Below are positions 47,966 through 57,943 of a stretch of DNA of 64,000 bases, piece after piece (position 1 is the stretch's first letter; the number at the start of each line of letters is the position of its first letter). The notes under the pieces are model-generated. The model was not told the origin of the DNA and made no database searches. It saw only the letters and a list, made by a program, of their open reading frames with translations. Source of the stretch: Gemmatimonadota bacterium (GTDB lineage: Bacteria; Gemmatimonadota; Gemmatimonadetes; Gemmatimonadales; GWC2-71-9); assembly GCA_027294455.1 (NCBI GenBank), contig JAPULZ010000044.1, forward strand, positions 1 through 64,000, read 5' to 3'. The translations under genes and the position numbers were made by a program.

Positions 47966-48841
47966 TTAGTTCGACGCTGCCGGTGAACGGCGTGCGGACA
48001 CCGTCCGCGCCGGCGCGCGGACGATACCCTGACCCCTGACCGCCCGCAATGCGATGAGGGCCAATTCATCGCTCTCGGCGTCGTCGAATGCGCCACTCGC
48101 TCGCTGCAACGCGAGCACATGGGGCAACGCGCGGCCGATGGCTCGTTGGGCCGCGTCGCTGCGAATCGCCATCATCCCGTCCAGCGCGTGGAAGATCGAC
48201 GTACCGCCCCAGGTTCCTTCGGCGTTTTGCAATCCGATGATGAGGTCCGCCGTCTTCTCGACGCGCTCCCGGTACTCCAGGGGCGCGAGCCCCAGGGCAC
48301 CGAGCGTGGTGAACACCAGGTCCAGGGAGTCGGGGAACTGACTCTGTTGCTGCCAGCCGTCCACGAGGTGGAACAAGCTTTCGATGTGCGCCACCACCGC
48401 GCCGCGCTGGTCCTCGCCCGCCCGCAGTACCGTGCGCAGGGCGATGCAGCTGACGGCGAACCGCGCACCGAATTCCGTGAGGATGACTGCCTGCGTGGGG
48501 AGAGCTAGTGGCGCGATCGCCCGATCCACCGGGCCGGGGGAGAAGAAGCCGCTCATGAAGTGCATGCAGTTGGCGATGGGGTGCCGTCGCTCGCTGCACC
48601 CTTCACCAAATCGCCCGGGTTGGTCCTGCCGCGAGAGCAGAAAGCCGATCATCCGGTCCAGCCCAGCGTGTCCTTTGGTGCACCCGAGCCGGAGCAGCGC
48701 CCAAGCGCTCCATGCGGTGTCCTGCAGTGCCCCATCGACGCTGCCGTCCAGGCGCGTCTTGCGCCGGCGTTCGCGAATGAGATGATCGGCGAGACGGTCG
48801 TCGTCTGGCCTAGTGATTCCCAGGAGTTGGCGCGCTACCAC
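47966..48841 (-). CDS. Terpene-cyclase/prenyltransferase-like alpha-barrel protein; 5' end uncertain
   Basis: QW-like repeats (QDTAWSAWALLRLG, GLQNAEGTWGG, ALQRASGAFDD); reading frame stays open to about 48934 (PLTDPRFEQTLSGLAAFFADRQTSAG) without an obvious ATG/GTG. Confidence 0.55.
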   Translation of the reverse strand: MVARQLLGITRPDDDRLADHLIRERRRKTRLDGSVDGALQDTAWSAWALLRLGCTKGHAGLDRMIGFLLSRQDQPGRFGEGCSERRHPIANCMHFMSGFFSPGPVDRAIAPLALPTQAVILTEFGARFAVSCIALRTVLRAGEDQRGAVVAHIESLFHLVDGWQQQSQFPDSLDLVFTTLGALGLAPLEYRERVEKTADLIIGLQNAEGTWGGTSIFHALDGMMAIRSDAAQRAIGRALPHVLALQRASGAFDDAESDELALIALRAVRGQGIVRAPARTVSARRSPAASN

Positions 48842-48951
48842 TCCGGCGGACGTTTGCCGATCCGCGAAAAAGGCAGCGAGTCCGGAAAGGGTTTGCTCGA
48901 AGCGCGGGTCGGTCAGCGGGGGCCCCTCGGGCTACGGTCGACCGGAAGATA

Positions 48952-50310
48952 CTACGGATTCCGCCCAAAATCTTCAGGATAATAGCGCACTCCTTTGTAC
49001 ACGATCTGCTCGATGGCCCGGATGTTGGAGATGTCCTCCAGGGGATTGCCGCGCAGAATCAGAAAGTCCGCACTCTTGCCCGGCTCCACGGTGCCGATCG
49101 CCGGGGCGTCCAGCAGCCGGGCCACGTTCCGGGTGACCGACAGCAGGGCGTCCTTTGTGGACAGGCCGGCCGCTACCAGCAGCTCCAGCTCGTCGTGGAG
49201 GCTCGGGCCCGGTGCGATCAGCGGAAACGGGGCGTTGCTTCCGGCGGCCAGAAGCCCGCCGGCCGCGAGGAACCGTCGGAGGAAGAGGTCCTGCATTGGT
49301 CTGCCGCGGCGCATGGCGGCAAAGCTGCGCGACGTCCACTGGGCGTCCCGTGCCAACCTGGCGGTGTCCCAGCCCTGGCGGACGGCTGCGGGGACCGTGC
49401 TGAGGTCGAGGGAGTCGATGAATGCCCGGTCGCGGAGATGGGCGAGGGCCTCGAGGTTGTGCAGGGTGGGCACCATGGCGACGCCCGAGTCGGCCAGCAG
49501 GCGGGCCATCCGATCCAGCGCGGCCGAATCGAGGCCGCTCCAGCCTTGCAGCGCGGCGCCCCAGCCGCGGTAGAAATGGTCATGCGCCCGGAAGTACCGG
49601 TTGGGACTGGAAACCGTCGCTTCGACGATGCCGCTCAAGTGCTCGATGGCGTCGATGCCGACGTTCGCCGCGGTGATTGCGTCGATCTTCCCCAAATGGG
49701 CGGCGACCGGCAGCAGGAACGAATCGGCCTCATCCAAGAGGGGTGTCAGCAGGGCTGGGGTTATGCCGGGAGACAGCATGACCTGGCTGACTTCGACGAG
49801 CACCCGCTGGTCGATGGCCCGGCGTGCTTCGGATGTGTTCGAGAGTCCCTCGGCCGGTCCACGAGCGGGGCTGCGGTCGAGGGCCGCCCCCGAGACGAAC
49901 AGGCGGGGGCCCAGGGTGGCACCCAGGTTGATCTCGTCCCGCAGGGCGAGGATGCTGTCGTGCTCGCCCCCGGCGTCACGCACCCCGGTGATCCCGTGGG
50001 AGAGCAGGGCGGGCAACATCCATCGCTCTACGTGGGCGTGGGCATCGAGCAGTCCGGGTATGAGCCAGCGGCCGTCGACACGCCAGACCTCGGCCTTGCG
50101 CGGGATCTTCACGACGTCGGGAGGACCGGCCGCCTCGATGACCCCGTTGGACACGATGATCACGGCGTCCAGGATGGGGGGTATCCCGGTTCCATTCCAG
50201 AGGTTGCCGCCTACGAAGGCGACCTTCCCCTTGCCCGAGTCGCAGGCCGCAACCGAAGCCAGCATCAGGCTCGTGACCACAAGTGCTCTGAATCGTGACG
50301 CGCCAGTCAT
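48952..50310 (-). CDS. Amidohydrolase family lipoprotein/exported protein
   Basis: Signal/lipobox SVAACDSG; GRWLIPGLLDAHAHVERW, ITGVRDAGGEHDS, GTVEPGKSADFLILRGNPLEDI. Confidence 0.9.
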   Translation of the reverse strand: MTGASRFRALVVTSLMLASVAACDSGKGKVAFVGGNLWNGTGIPPILDAVIIVSNGVIEAAGPPDVVKIPRKAEVWRVDGRWLIPGLLDAHAHVERWMLPALLSHGITGVRDAGGEHDSILALRDEINLGATLGPRLFVSGAALDRSPARGPAEGLSNTSEARRAIDQRVLVEVSQVMLSPGITPALLTPLLDEADSFLLPVAAHLGKIDAITAANVGIDAIEHLSGIVEATVSSPNRYFRAHDHFYRGWGAALQGWSGLDSAALDRMARLLADSGVAMVPTLHNLEALAHLRDRAFIDSLDLSTVPAAVRQGWDTARLARDAQWTSRSFAAMRRGRPMQDLFLRRFLAAGGLLAAGSNAPFPLIAPGPSLHDELELLVAAGLSTKDALLSVTRNVARLLDAPAIGTVEPGKSADFLILRGNPLEDISNIRAIEQIVYKGVRYYPEDFGRNP

Positions 50311-50530
50311 GGCTCTCCCTCTTGTTCCGGACTTGGTGGTCTGGGGCTCCGGGGGAAAACTTAAGGAACCAGGGGGAACCGGCCCGTAATCCGGCTCACC
50401 GACTCCGGGATCAGGCCACCTTAGGTTTATTAGGGCGGGAGCCCCCTCGGGTTGACAGTGTCCGACCCCAGCTTTTACGTTGACGCCGATATCTTGAAGT
50501 GGCAGCTGCATTTAAGTATTTCCGCCCTTC

Positions 50531-52756
50531 ATGAAACGTAACCGTAACATGACGAACCGCATGATGACGATCGCGGTGCCTATCGCGCTCGCGCTCACGT
50601 GTCCCCACGCCTTGCCGGCGCAAACTGTCGCCGATGTGCAGGTCGTGCCCCTGAGCGTGGAAGTCGGGGTCGGCGATCGTGAAGCCATTCTCGTGACTGC
50701 CTACGACGCCAGCGGCAACGTCGTTCCCTCGGCCCAATTCTCGTGGATATCGTCTGCGCCGGACATCGCGCGGGTGCAGGCTGGCGCGGCGACGCCCAAT
50801 GTGGGATACGTAATCGGCGTCGCGCCGGGGACGGCGAGGATCACCGTTAGCATCGGCTCCACGTCGGCGATGGTGTCTGTGGAAGTGATCGCGGCCGGAG
50901 GCCCGGTGGGTGAAGGCATGGCGGCGACCCTCCAGATTCAACCGAATCCCATCCTGTTGTTGCCCGCCGAGGAAATCAACCTGCAAACCCGTTTCCTGCG
51001 GGCCGACGGGCAGCTGGCCGCCCGGTCTCCCATTACGTGGCGCTCACTGCTGGAAACGGTGGCCGCCGTGGATCAGCGTGGCGGCGTGATCGGCATCTCG
51101 GCGGGAAACGGTGTCATCCAGGCGACGGGGGGGGGCGGGCTCGTGGATCGGGTCGTGGTCCAGGTGGCGAATGAGAGCTTCCGGTTCGTGCGTGATGCGC
51201 TTTCGCTCTCGCCCGCTCGGGCGGATTCCCTCTCGGTGATCGTGCCGGGGCAGAACAACCGGTCCATAACGGGCAATCAATTGCAGTGGGCGTCTAGCAA
51301 CCCCGCGGTGGTCTCGATCTCTCCGGTGGGCGTCGCCACGGGCATCTCCCCCGGCACGGCGGAGATCATCGCCCGAGGATTCGGCCAGCAGCAACGCATG
51401 ACGGTGACGGTCCACCGCCCGGTGGCGTCCATGTCGGTCCGGCCGCGTGCGGATACCGGCCCCATCTCAATTCCCATGAACGGCACCATGCAGTTCGACG
51501 CCGTCATGTATGACGCGAGCGACAGCATCGTGTCGCAGGCACAGGCCTCCTGGACCGTGGGCGACCACAACATCATCTTCTTCGACCGCGCCACGGGCGA
51601 GGTGCGGGGATTACAGATGGGCACCACCACGCTCACGGTGCGCGGTCCGGCCGACGGGCTTCGGGCGGTCTGGGGGATCACCGTGGTCGGTCCGAAGATC
51701 GCCTTCGCCCGGGATCGTATGGGAATGAGTGTCGGCGAGCAGGGACGCGTCGACGCGTCGTTCTTCGATGACTTCGGCGCCCGGGTGGGAGCGGCCACCT
51801 CCGGTTTGCGATGGAGTACGCTGGATCCGGGTGTGGCCACGGTGGATTCCAATGGCGTCGTGTCGGCAGTGGGGTTCGGGAGCACCCAGGTGGTCGCGGA
51901 CGCCGAGTGGGGTGCGGCGGACACCACGACCGTGTTCGTGCAAGGCAGGCTGCTCGTCACGAAGTTTGCGGAGAGCTCCGGGGACATCTACTCGTTGGAT
52001 CCCGACCAACCACTCGTGTTGAGTCAAATCACGTCCAATCTGGGCACGGAGGTTTCGGCGCGATACTCGCCCGACGGGACGCGCATCGCCTACGTGCACA
52101 ACGCGGACAGCCAGAAGGTCCACATCATGAATGCGGACGGCACGGGCAAGCGCGTGCTCACGGATGGGAGCTGGCCCGAGACGTCACCGCAGTGGACGCC
52201 GGACGGCACCGAGATCGTCTATGCCGCCGAGCTCCGAATCTGGATCGTGAACGCCGACGGCACGAACCGCCGGCCGCTCACCTCCGGCGACACGCCCGCG
52301 GATCAACCCGCCGTCTCGCCCGACGGCTCCACCATCGCCTACCGTTCCAGCGGCGGCAGGGCCAGCGACATCTATCTCATGTCGATCGATGGATCCAACC
52401 AGCGGCCCGTGATCGTGACGAACGAATTCGAGTCCGAACCCGCGTGGTTCCCGAACGGAGAGCTGGCCTATCTCTCGGAGCAAGGGCGCCGCCGCGACCG
52501 CACGAAGGTGGTCGTGCGGTACGACTTGAACGCCGGGACGGCCGCGTTCATCACGCCGCTGACGGTGCTCGTCGAGAACTTTGACATTTCCGCCGACGGC
52601 GACACCCTGGCCATCACAGCACAGGGGACCGGCGACGACAGGGGCATCCGCAAGCTATTCCTTCTTCCCCTGTCGGGTCCCAACGAGGGAGTTGCCATCG
52701 AGGTGCCGCGCGTCGATCCGGCGGATCAGTATTTCTTCCCGGCGTTCAAGCGCTGA
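50531..52756 (+). CDS. Exported protein with Ig-like (BIG2) repeats and C-terminal PD40/TolB-like propeller
   Basis: Repeated Ig-like units (QFSWISSAPDIARVQAG..VIGVAPGTARITVSIGS; LQWASSNPAVVSISPVGVATGISPGTAEIIA); ARYSPDGTRIAYVHNA, SPQWTPDGTEIVYAA. Confidence 0.85.
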   Translation: MKRNRNMTNRMMTIAVPIALALTCPHALPAQTVADVQVVPLSVEVGVGDREAILVTAYDASGNVVPSAQFSWISSAPDIARVQAGAATPNVGYVIGVAPGTARITVSIGSTSAMVSVEVIAAGGPVGEGMAATLQIQPNPILLLPAEEINLQTRFLRADGQLAARSPITWRSLLETVAAVDQRGGVIGISAGNGVIQATGGGGLVDRVVVQVANESFRFVRDALSLSPARADSLSVIVPGQNNRSITGNQLQWASSNPAVVSISPVGVATGISPGTAEIIARGFGQQQRMTVTVHRPVASMSVRPRADTGPISIPMNGTMQFDAVMYDASDSIVSQAQASWTVGDHNIIFFDRATGEVRGLQMGTTTLTVRGPADGLRAVWGITVVGPKIAFARDRMGMSVGEQGRVDASFFDDFGARVGAATSGLRWSTLDPGVATVDSNGVVSAVGFGSTQVVADAEWGAADTTTVFVQGRLLVTKFAESSGDIYSLDPDQPLVLSQITSNLGTEVSARYSPDGTRIAYVHNADSQKVHIMNADGTGKRVLTDGSWPETSPQWTPDGTEIVYAAELRIWIVNADGTNRRPLTSGDTPADQPAVSPDGSTIAYRSSGGRASDIYLMSIDGSNQRPVIVTNEFESEPAWFPNGELAYLSEQGRRRDRTKVVVRYDLNAGTAAFITPLTVLVENFDISADGDTLAITAQGTGDDRGIRKLFLLPLSGPNEGVAIEVPRVDPADQYFFPAFKR

Positions 52757-52765
52757 CGGCCCTCG

Positions 52766-53824
52766 GTGCAAGCCTTGGCCCTTCGCGGAAAGGGTTCCGC
52801 GTCGACGCTCGAGCTGACCGACCTCCCCACCCCCGAAATCTCCGATCCCCACGACGTACGCATCGCGCTCCGCACCGCGGCGCTCAACCACCTCGATCTC
52901 TTCGCGATCGGGGGCATCCCGGGCCTGACACTCCAGTTTCCCCACGTCCTGGGGGCCGACGGTGCCGGCGTCGTGGACTCGGTCGGTGCTGGCGTGACGA
53001 GAGTGGAAACGGGGGATCGGGTGCTCATCAATCCCGGCGTGTCATGTTACGATTGCGAGTCGTGCAACCGTGGTGAGCATTCCCTGTGTGTGCGCTATAG
53101 CCTGCTCGGTGAACACTTGCCGGGGACGCTCGCCGAGTACGTCATCGTGCCGGAAGTCAACGTCGCGCGCATTCCCTCCCTGCCCATCAGGATGCCGGAG
53201 GTCTCCTGGGCCGAGGCGGCCGCTTTCCCACTGGCCACGCTGACGGCATGGCGGATGCTCACGACACGGGCTCGTGTCCAGAACGGTGAGGTCGTATTGA
53301 TCTGGGGAATCGGTGGCGGCGTCGCGTTGGCCGCCCTCGCCGTCGCGAAGCTGGCAGGAGCGTTCGTCATCGTGACGTCGTCGAGCGACCGGAAGCTCGC
53401 GACCGCCAGAGAACTGGGCGCGGACGTGGCGTGGAATCACTCAACGGTCGACGTGCCACGTGAGATCCGGAAGTTGACTGACAAGCGGGGCGCGGATGTT
53501 GTGGTGGACAACGTTGGGGAGGCCACCTGGCAACTGTCGCTCAAGGCGCTGGCCAAAGGCGGCCGGCTGGTCACGTGCGGCGGCACGTCCGGTCCGATGG
53601 TGGTGTCGGACGTGCGCCGCGTGTTCTGGAATCAATACACGATCATGGGCTCGACGATGGGCAACGCCGCCGAGTTCGCCGAGATCGTGCGGTTACTCGG
53701 CGAGGGCAAGTTGCGTCCTCATGTCGATTCGGTGGTGCCGCTGAAGGAAGGGGCAGAAGCCATCGACCGACTCCGGCAGGGAAACCAAATGGGCAAGATC
53801 GTCGTGGAGATCCGCTCCCGTTAG
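52766..53824 (+). CDS. Zinc-binding alcohol dehydrogenase family protein (MDR)
   Basis: HVLGADGAGVVDSVGAGVT, Cys cluster CYDCESCNRGEHSLC, LIWGIGGGVALAALAVAKLAG. Confidence 0.92.
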   Translation: MQALALRGKGSASTLELTDLPTPEISDPHDVRIALRTAALNHLDLFAIGGIPGLTLQFPHVLGADGAGVVDSVGAGVTRVETGDRVLINPGVSCYDCESCNRGEHSLCVRYSLLGEHLPGTLAEYVIVPEVNVARIPSLPIRMPEVSWAEAAAFPLATLTAWRMLTTRARVQNGEVVLIWGIGGGVALAALAVAKLAGAFVIVTSSSDRKLATARELGADVAWNHSTVDVPREIRKLTDKRGADVVVDNVGEATWQLSLKALAKGGRLVTCGGTSGPMVVSDVRRVFWNQYTIMGSTMGNAAEFAEIVRLLGEGKLRPHVDSVVPLKEGAEAIDRLRQGNQMGKIVVEIRSR

Positions 53825-55008
53825 CGCGCGTAACGCTCGAGCCATTGGAGATCGTCTTCATCGACGGAGACCGCGTACACGACGCCGCGTCCGAATCCCA
53901 CGATCGTGCGTCCCGCCGGAAGCCGAACCTGCTTGATCAATTCTCCGCCGGCATCGAATACATCGTACAACGGCCGCTCCGCGTCGTGACGCTGGTGCCG
54001 CCGGACCCACACTTCACCGTCCGGTGTCACGCGAGTGCCCGTGGACTGAAACGGCGGCTTCACGTCGGGGAAATCGACCTCGTCCAGATCGGGGCGCGGG
54101 GTTTGCATGGTCCGACCGCCGCCGCCGCTGCCCCCCAACACCATCATCGTCATCGTCTGTCCCGCCTGGCCGTCGGCCCACGCTTCCTGTTCCGCTTGAT
54201 TGATTCGGATGGGTTCGTAGTCGATGCTCGGCCCTGACGTCACGTTGGTTCCGCGATACCAATCCACCCGATAATCCGTGGCACGCACTACCGCCACATC
54301 GCCGCCCAGAGAGACGCCCCAGGCGTCCACCGCCCGGAACGGCTGGCGCCGCAGGCCGGACAGCCGCATCGCACCCCCGGCACCGGTGCGGACGGTGAAG
54401 CCGCCTCCGCCCCCTCCGCTCGTCGTGATGCGGGGTTGGGAGTAGAGCATCGCGACAGTGTCGTGCACGTCCGTCGCTGGGTCCCACCGTACCACCGGCA
54501 TGGAATCAGACGGCGGCGGTGCCCCGGGGCCGGCCCGGAAGCTACCGGCGCTGGAGTAGTACACGCGACCCTCGCCGTCGGTGGCGCTGGGGTTCAAGAA
54601 CACTCCGGTGGAGGACAAGATGGGCCAGCTCTTGTCCAGCCGCCCGCCCGCCGTGATCCGGGTGACGCGGGTGTTGGCCAAATCGACCAGCAGCGCGCCG
54701 TCGTCCGGCCACGCGAAGAGGCCTGTGGGCATCTCGTACTCCCCCGGCCCGCCGCCCTGCCGCCCCACCTGGTCGATGCGGCCCGACGCGAAATCGATGA
54801 AGCTCACGTGGCGCTCGGTCCGGTCGGCGAGGAGAAGCTGCCCGTCGCTCAACTCCCGCAGCCCCACGATGCTGGTGAAGGGGTCGGGGAACGTGGCGTC
54901 GGGCTCCGTCAGCGTTTGCTGTCGAACCTGACCGGAGGCGGTGGATGCCAGGAGGGCCAGGGTGGCAAAGGCGCTCGGCAGGAGACGAGTACAGCGCGGT
55001 AGAGACAT
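53821..55008 (-). CDS. Exported 6-bladed beta-propeller protein
   Basis: Signal peptide; FTSIVGLRELSDGQLLLADRTERHVSFIDFASG repeat style; TRVTPDGEVWVRR. Confidence 0.7.
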   Translation of the reverse strand: MSLPRCTRLLPSAFATLALLASTASGQVRQQTLTEPDATFPDPFTSIVGLRELSDGQLLLADRTERHVSFIDFASGRIDQVGRQGGGPGEYEMPTGLFAWPDDGALLVDLANTRVTRITAGGRLDKSWPILSSTGVFLNPSATDGEGRVYYSSAGSFRAGPGAPPPSDSMPVVRWDPATDVHDTVAMLYSQPRITTSGGGGGGFTVRTGAGGAMRLSGLRRQPFRAVDAWGVSLGGDVAVVRATDYRVDWYRGTNVTSGPSIDYEPIRINQAEQEAWADGQAGQTMTMMVLGGSGGGGRTMQTPRPDLDEVDFPDVKPPFQSTGTRVTPDGEVWVRRHQRHDAERPLYDVFDAGGELIKQVRLPAGRTIVGFGRGVVYAVSVDEDDLQWLERYAR

Positions 55009-55393
55009 GGTGGAACGATCTCCGAAAGATGGGTGACTTTGGAGCTAGATGCCTGGAGGCAAGAAAGGGTCGCTCCGGTAGCGGCAACCATTCCCCGGAC
55101 AACGAGATCCAAGACCTCCGGTCCTCTTTCCGTAACAACCCTCTCGCAACCGGCGTAATTCAGAGTAGGGGGCTCGTCTGGCCCGACACGGCGCAACCTT
55201 CCGCGGCCCACGAGCATCTAGAGGGGGAATTGGCTCGGTCGAAAATTGCATCCAACCGGTGGGTCGCGTGTATTTGACTGAGAGTGTTCCACTCTCCTTA
55301 ATATTGCGTAGGACAAAAACTAAGGCCGAGACCAGCTCGGTCTACGGTTAATGTTCGGGACACTTCTGGTCCCTTTTTCAAGACGAGCATACC

Positions 55394-56569
55394 ATGACTG
55401 CCGCCCGACGAATCTTTGGTCCCGCTCTCGCCTTCGCGGTCATCCTGATGTTGGGGTCGGGCATCTACCTGCGCATCCGCGGATCCGACAACAGCGATGC
55501 CGGATCGTCTTCCGAGCAAGCCGGCAATCTCCCCGAGGTTTCGGCCGCGGCCAACTTCAACACCGGCGTGGACGTTCCGGTGGCGGGAGTGCCGGTGGTG
55601 CGCGACACCCTGATCGTCTCGGTCACCGCCGCGGGGCAAGCCGCTGCCTCCTTGGAGAGCAAGATCCTGGCCCGAGCCGAAGGAGAGATCCTGAGCCTGC
55701 CCACCTGGGAGAGCGCCGCGGTGCGTCGCGGCGCCCTCCTGGTGGCCATCGACACGGTGGACCTGGCCCTCACGTTGCGGGAGCGGAAGGCCGACCTGGA
55801 GCAGGCCCGAGCCGTCTATCGGGAACGAATCCTGTTCGACGACGAGATCGAGGATGCCGCGGTGCGGGCCGAGCGGGAGCGCGTGGCCCGGGCGCAAAGC
55901 GGTCTCGACCAGGCCTTGATCGCCGTAGAGCGGGCGGAGCTGGAGCTGTCCCGAGCGTGGGTGCGGGCTCCGTTCGCCGGCCGCGTGGCGAACATCAGGG
56001 TGAGCCAAGGGCACCGGGTGAACGCCGGGGAGGAGCTCATGACCGTGGTGGACGTCGATCCCATCAAGGTGGAGGTTCAGGTGCTGGAGTCCGAGGTGGG
56101 CCACGTCGCCACCGGACGCACCGCACAGGTGACCTTCGCGGCGTTTCCCGGCGAGACCTTCCTCGGGACCATCGGGACCATCAACCCGGTGATCGACGAG
56201 GAATCCCGCACCGCCCGGGTGACGGTCAATATTCGCAACCGGAACGGCCGGATTTTCCCAGGGATGTACGCCCGGGTGTCACTGGAAGCGCAACGCTATC
56301 CCGATCGCATTCTCGTGCCCAAGGAAGCCGTGTTGCCACGCGACGGCCGCACGATGGTGTTCGTGTTCCAGGACGGCTTGGCCAAATGGACCTATGTCAT
56401 CACCGGCCTCGAGAACGACTCCTTGGTCGAGATCACCGACGTCCCCGATCGCGCCATGCTCGAGCCCGGGGAGATCGTGCTCACCGACGGGCACTACACC
56501 CTCATTCACGACGCCCGCGTGTCGGTGACGGAAGATCTGCGTCGCGCCGCGGGCGCCCGGCCGCGGTAA
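55394..56569 (+). CDS. RND efflux periplasmic adaptor (MFP)
   Basis: GQAAASLESKILARAEGEILSLPTWESAAVRRGALLVAIDT, RAPFAGRVANIRVSQGHRVNAGEELMTVVD. Confidence 0.93.
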   Translation: MTAARRIFGPALAFAVILMLGSGIYLRIRGSDNSDAGSSSEQAGNLPEVSAAANFNTGVDVPVAGVPVVRDTLIVSVTAAGQAAASLESKILARAEGEILSLPTWESAAVRRGALLVAIDTVDLALTLRERKADLEQARAVYRERILFDDEIEDAAVRAERERVARAQSGLDQALIAVERAELELSRAWVRAPFAGRVANIRVSQGHRVNAGEELMTVVDVDPIKVEVQVLESEVGHVATGRTAQVTFAAFPGETFLGTIGTINPVIDEESRTARVTVNIRNRNGRIFPGMYARVSLEAQRYPDRILVPKEAVLPRDGRTMVFVFQDGLAKWTYVITGLENDSLVEITDVPDRAMLEPGEIVLTDGHYTLIHDARVSVTEDLRRAAGARPR

Positions 56570-56584
56570 CGCGAGGAGCGAGCC

Positions 56585-57937
56585 ATGAACACCAAGTATC
56601 TCACCGGCGTGTTCCTTCTTTGCGCTGCCGGGCCGGCACTCGCCCAACAAGAACGGCCCACCCTCACACTCGAGGACGCGATTCGGATCGCCCACGAGCG
56701 GAATCCGAGTTACCGCCGGGCCATGATGCAGGTCAACGGGTCCGAAGCGCAGGTCATGTCCGCGTGGGGACAGTTTCTGCCGACGCTCAATGCCGATCTG
56801 AACTGGAACGGAAGCCGAAACACGGTGTTCACCGGCACGGACGACTTCGGTGGAACGTTGGTGCAGAACCAATCGCGGACCATCACATCGAGTAACGTAA
56901 GTCAACGCGTGTCCACGTCACTGACGCTGTTTGATGGGCTGCGGAACGTGAACGATCTCCGGGCGGCCAAGAGCGGCGTCGTCTCCGCCGACGCGTGGGT
57001 GGCGATCGAAGAACTGCGAGTCGACGCCGAAGTGTCCAACGCGTTCTACGCGGCCCTGGTGGCGGAGCGACGGATCGAGGTCGAAGAGCGGTTGTTGGGA
57101 GCGGCCCGGGACAATCTGGATACCCAACAGCGCCGGTTCCGGATCGGCGCGTCCGACCGGGCAGATGTGCTGGGTGCCGAAATCGACCTGGCACGAGCCG
57201 AGGTGGCGCTGGAGCGGGCCATCAGCGATGCCAACAAGCAACGCCTGGTCGTTCTCCAGCGCATTGGCGTCCTGGGGGAGATCGTCGATTTCGCGCCCGT
57301 GGGTGAGCTTCCCGATGTCTTCGAGCCTAGTGCGTTTTCCGTCGACGAGATCGTGACGATCGCGCTCCAGCTTCACCCGTCGATGGCGCAGAGCGAGGCG
57401 AACTTGATGCAGGCCCAGCGGCAGAGCAGCTCGGCGAAAGGCGCACGCTGGCCGACGATATCAGCAAACGGCGGCTTCGCTCGAAGTTTTAGCGAAAACG
57501 GGTATGCCGCGTTCTTTGACGTGAACCCACAGAACCGCGGATTCAATTTTGGCCTCGGTGTCAGCATCCCGATTCTCAACAACTTCAGCACATCACAAGC
57601 CATCGCCCAGGCGAAAGTCAACGAGGCGAACGCCGAGGAGACGCTCTGGGAGAACAGGGTGTCGGTGGAACAGAGTGTGCGAAGCGCGCTCATCGATTTG
57701 CAGACTGCGCATCAGGAGTACGTAACGCAAACGCGAGCGACGGATTTGGCCCGGCGGCGTCTGGAGATCTCTCAGGAACAATTCCGCGCCGGCGCGCTGA
57801 CATTCATCAATCTGCAAACCATTATCAATTCCTTATCACAAGAAGAACGGAGCTTGGTCAACGCGCATCTGACTTTTCTTCAAGCCGTGGTGAATCTGGA
57901 ACAACGGGTGGGCCAGCCCATCCCGCGGCCGGAGTAG
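56585..57937 (+). CDS. TolC family outer-membrane efflux protein
   Basis: TLTLEDAIRIAHERNPSYRRAMMQVNGSEAQVMSAWGQFLPTL; FGLGVSIPILNNF. Confidence 0.93.
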   Translation: MNTKYLTGVFLLCAAGPALAQQERPTLTLEDAIRIAHERNPSYRRAMMQVNGSEAQVMSAWGQFLPTLNADLNWNGSRNTVFTGTDDFGGTLVQNQSRTITSSNVSQRVSTSLTLFDGLRNVNDLRAAKSGVVSADAWVAIEELRVDAEVSNAFYAALVAERRIEVEERLLGAARDNLDTQQRRFRIGASDRADVLGAEIDLARAEVALERAISDANKQRLVVLQRIGVLGEIVDFAPVGELPDVFEPSAFSVDEIVTIALQLHPSMAQSEANLMQAQRQSSSAKGARWPTISANGGFARSFSENGYAAFFDVNPQNRGFNFGLGVSIPILNNFSTSQAIAQAKVNEANAEETLWENRVSVEQSVRSALIDLQTAHQEYVTQTRATDLARRRLEISQEQFRAGALTFINLQTIINSLSQEERSLVNAHLTFLQAVVNLEQRVGQPIPRPE

Positions 57938-57943
57938 GGACCA

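Noticed and set aside
50452-50480. TTGACA-N17-ttacgt as a sigma70 promoter for the Ig-like/PD40 gene
   Set aside because: The -10 hexamer is poor and the host consensus is unknown; not strong enough to list
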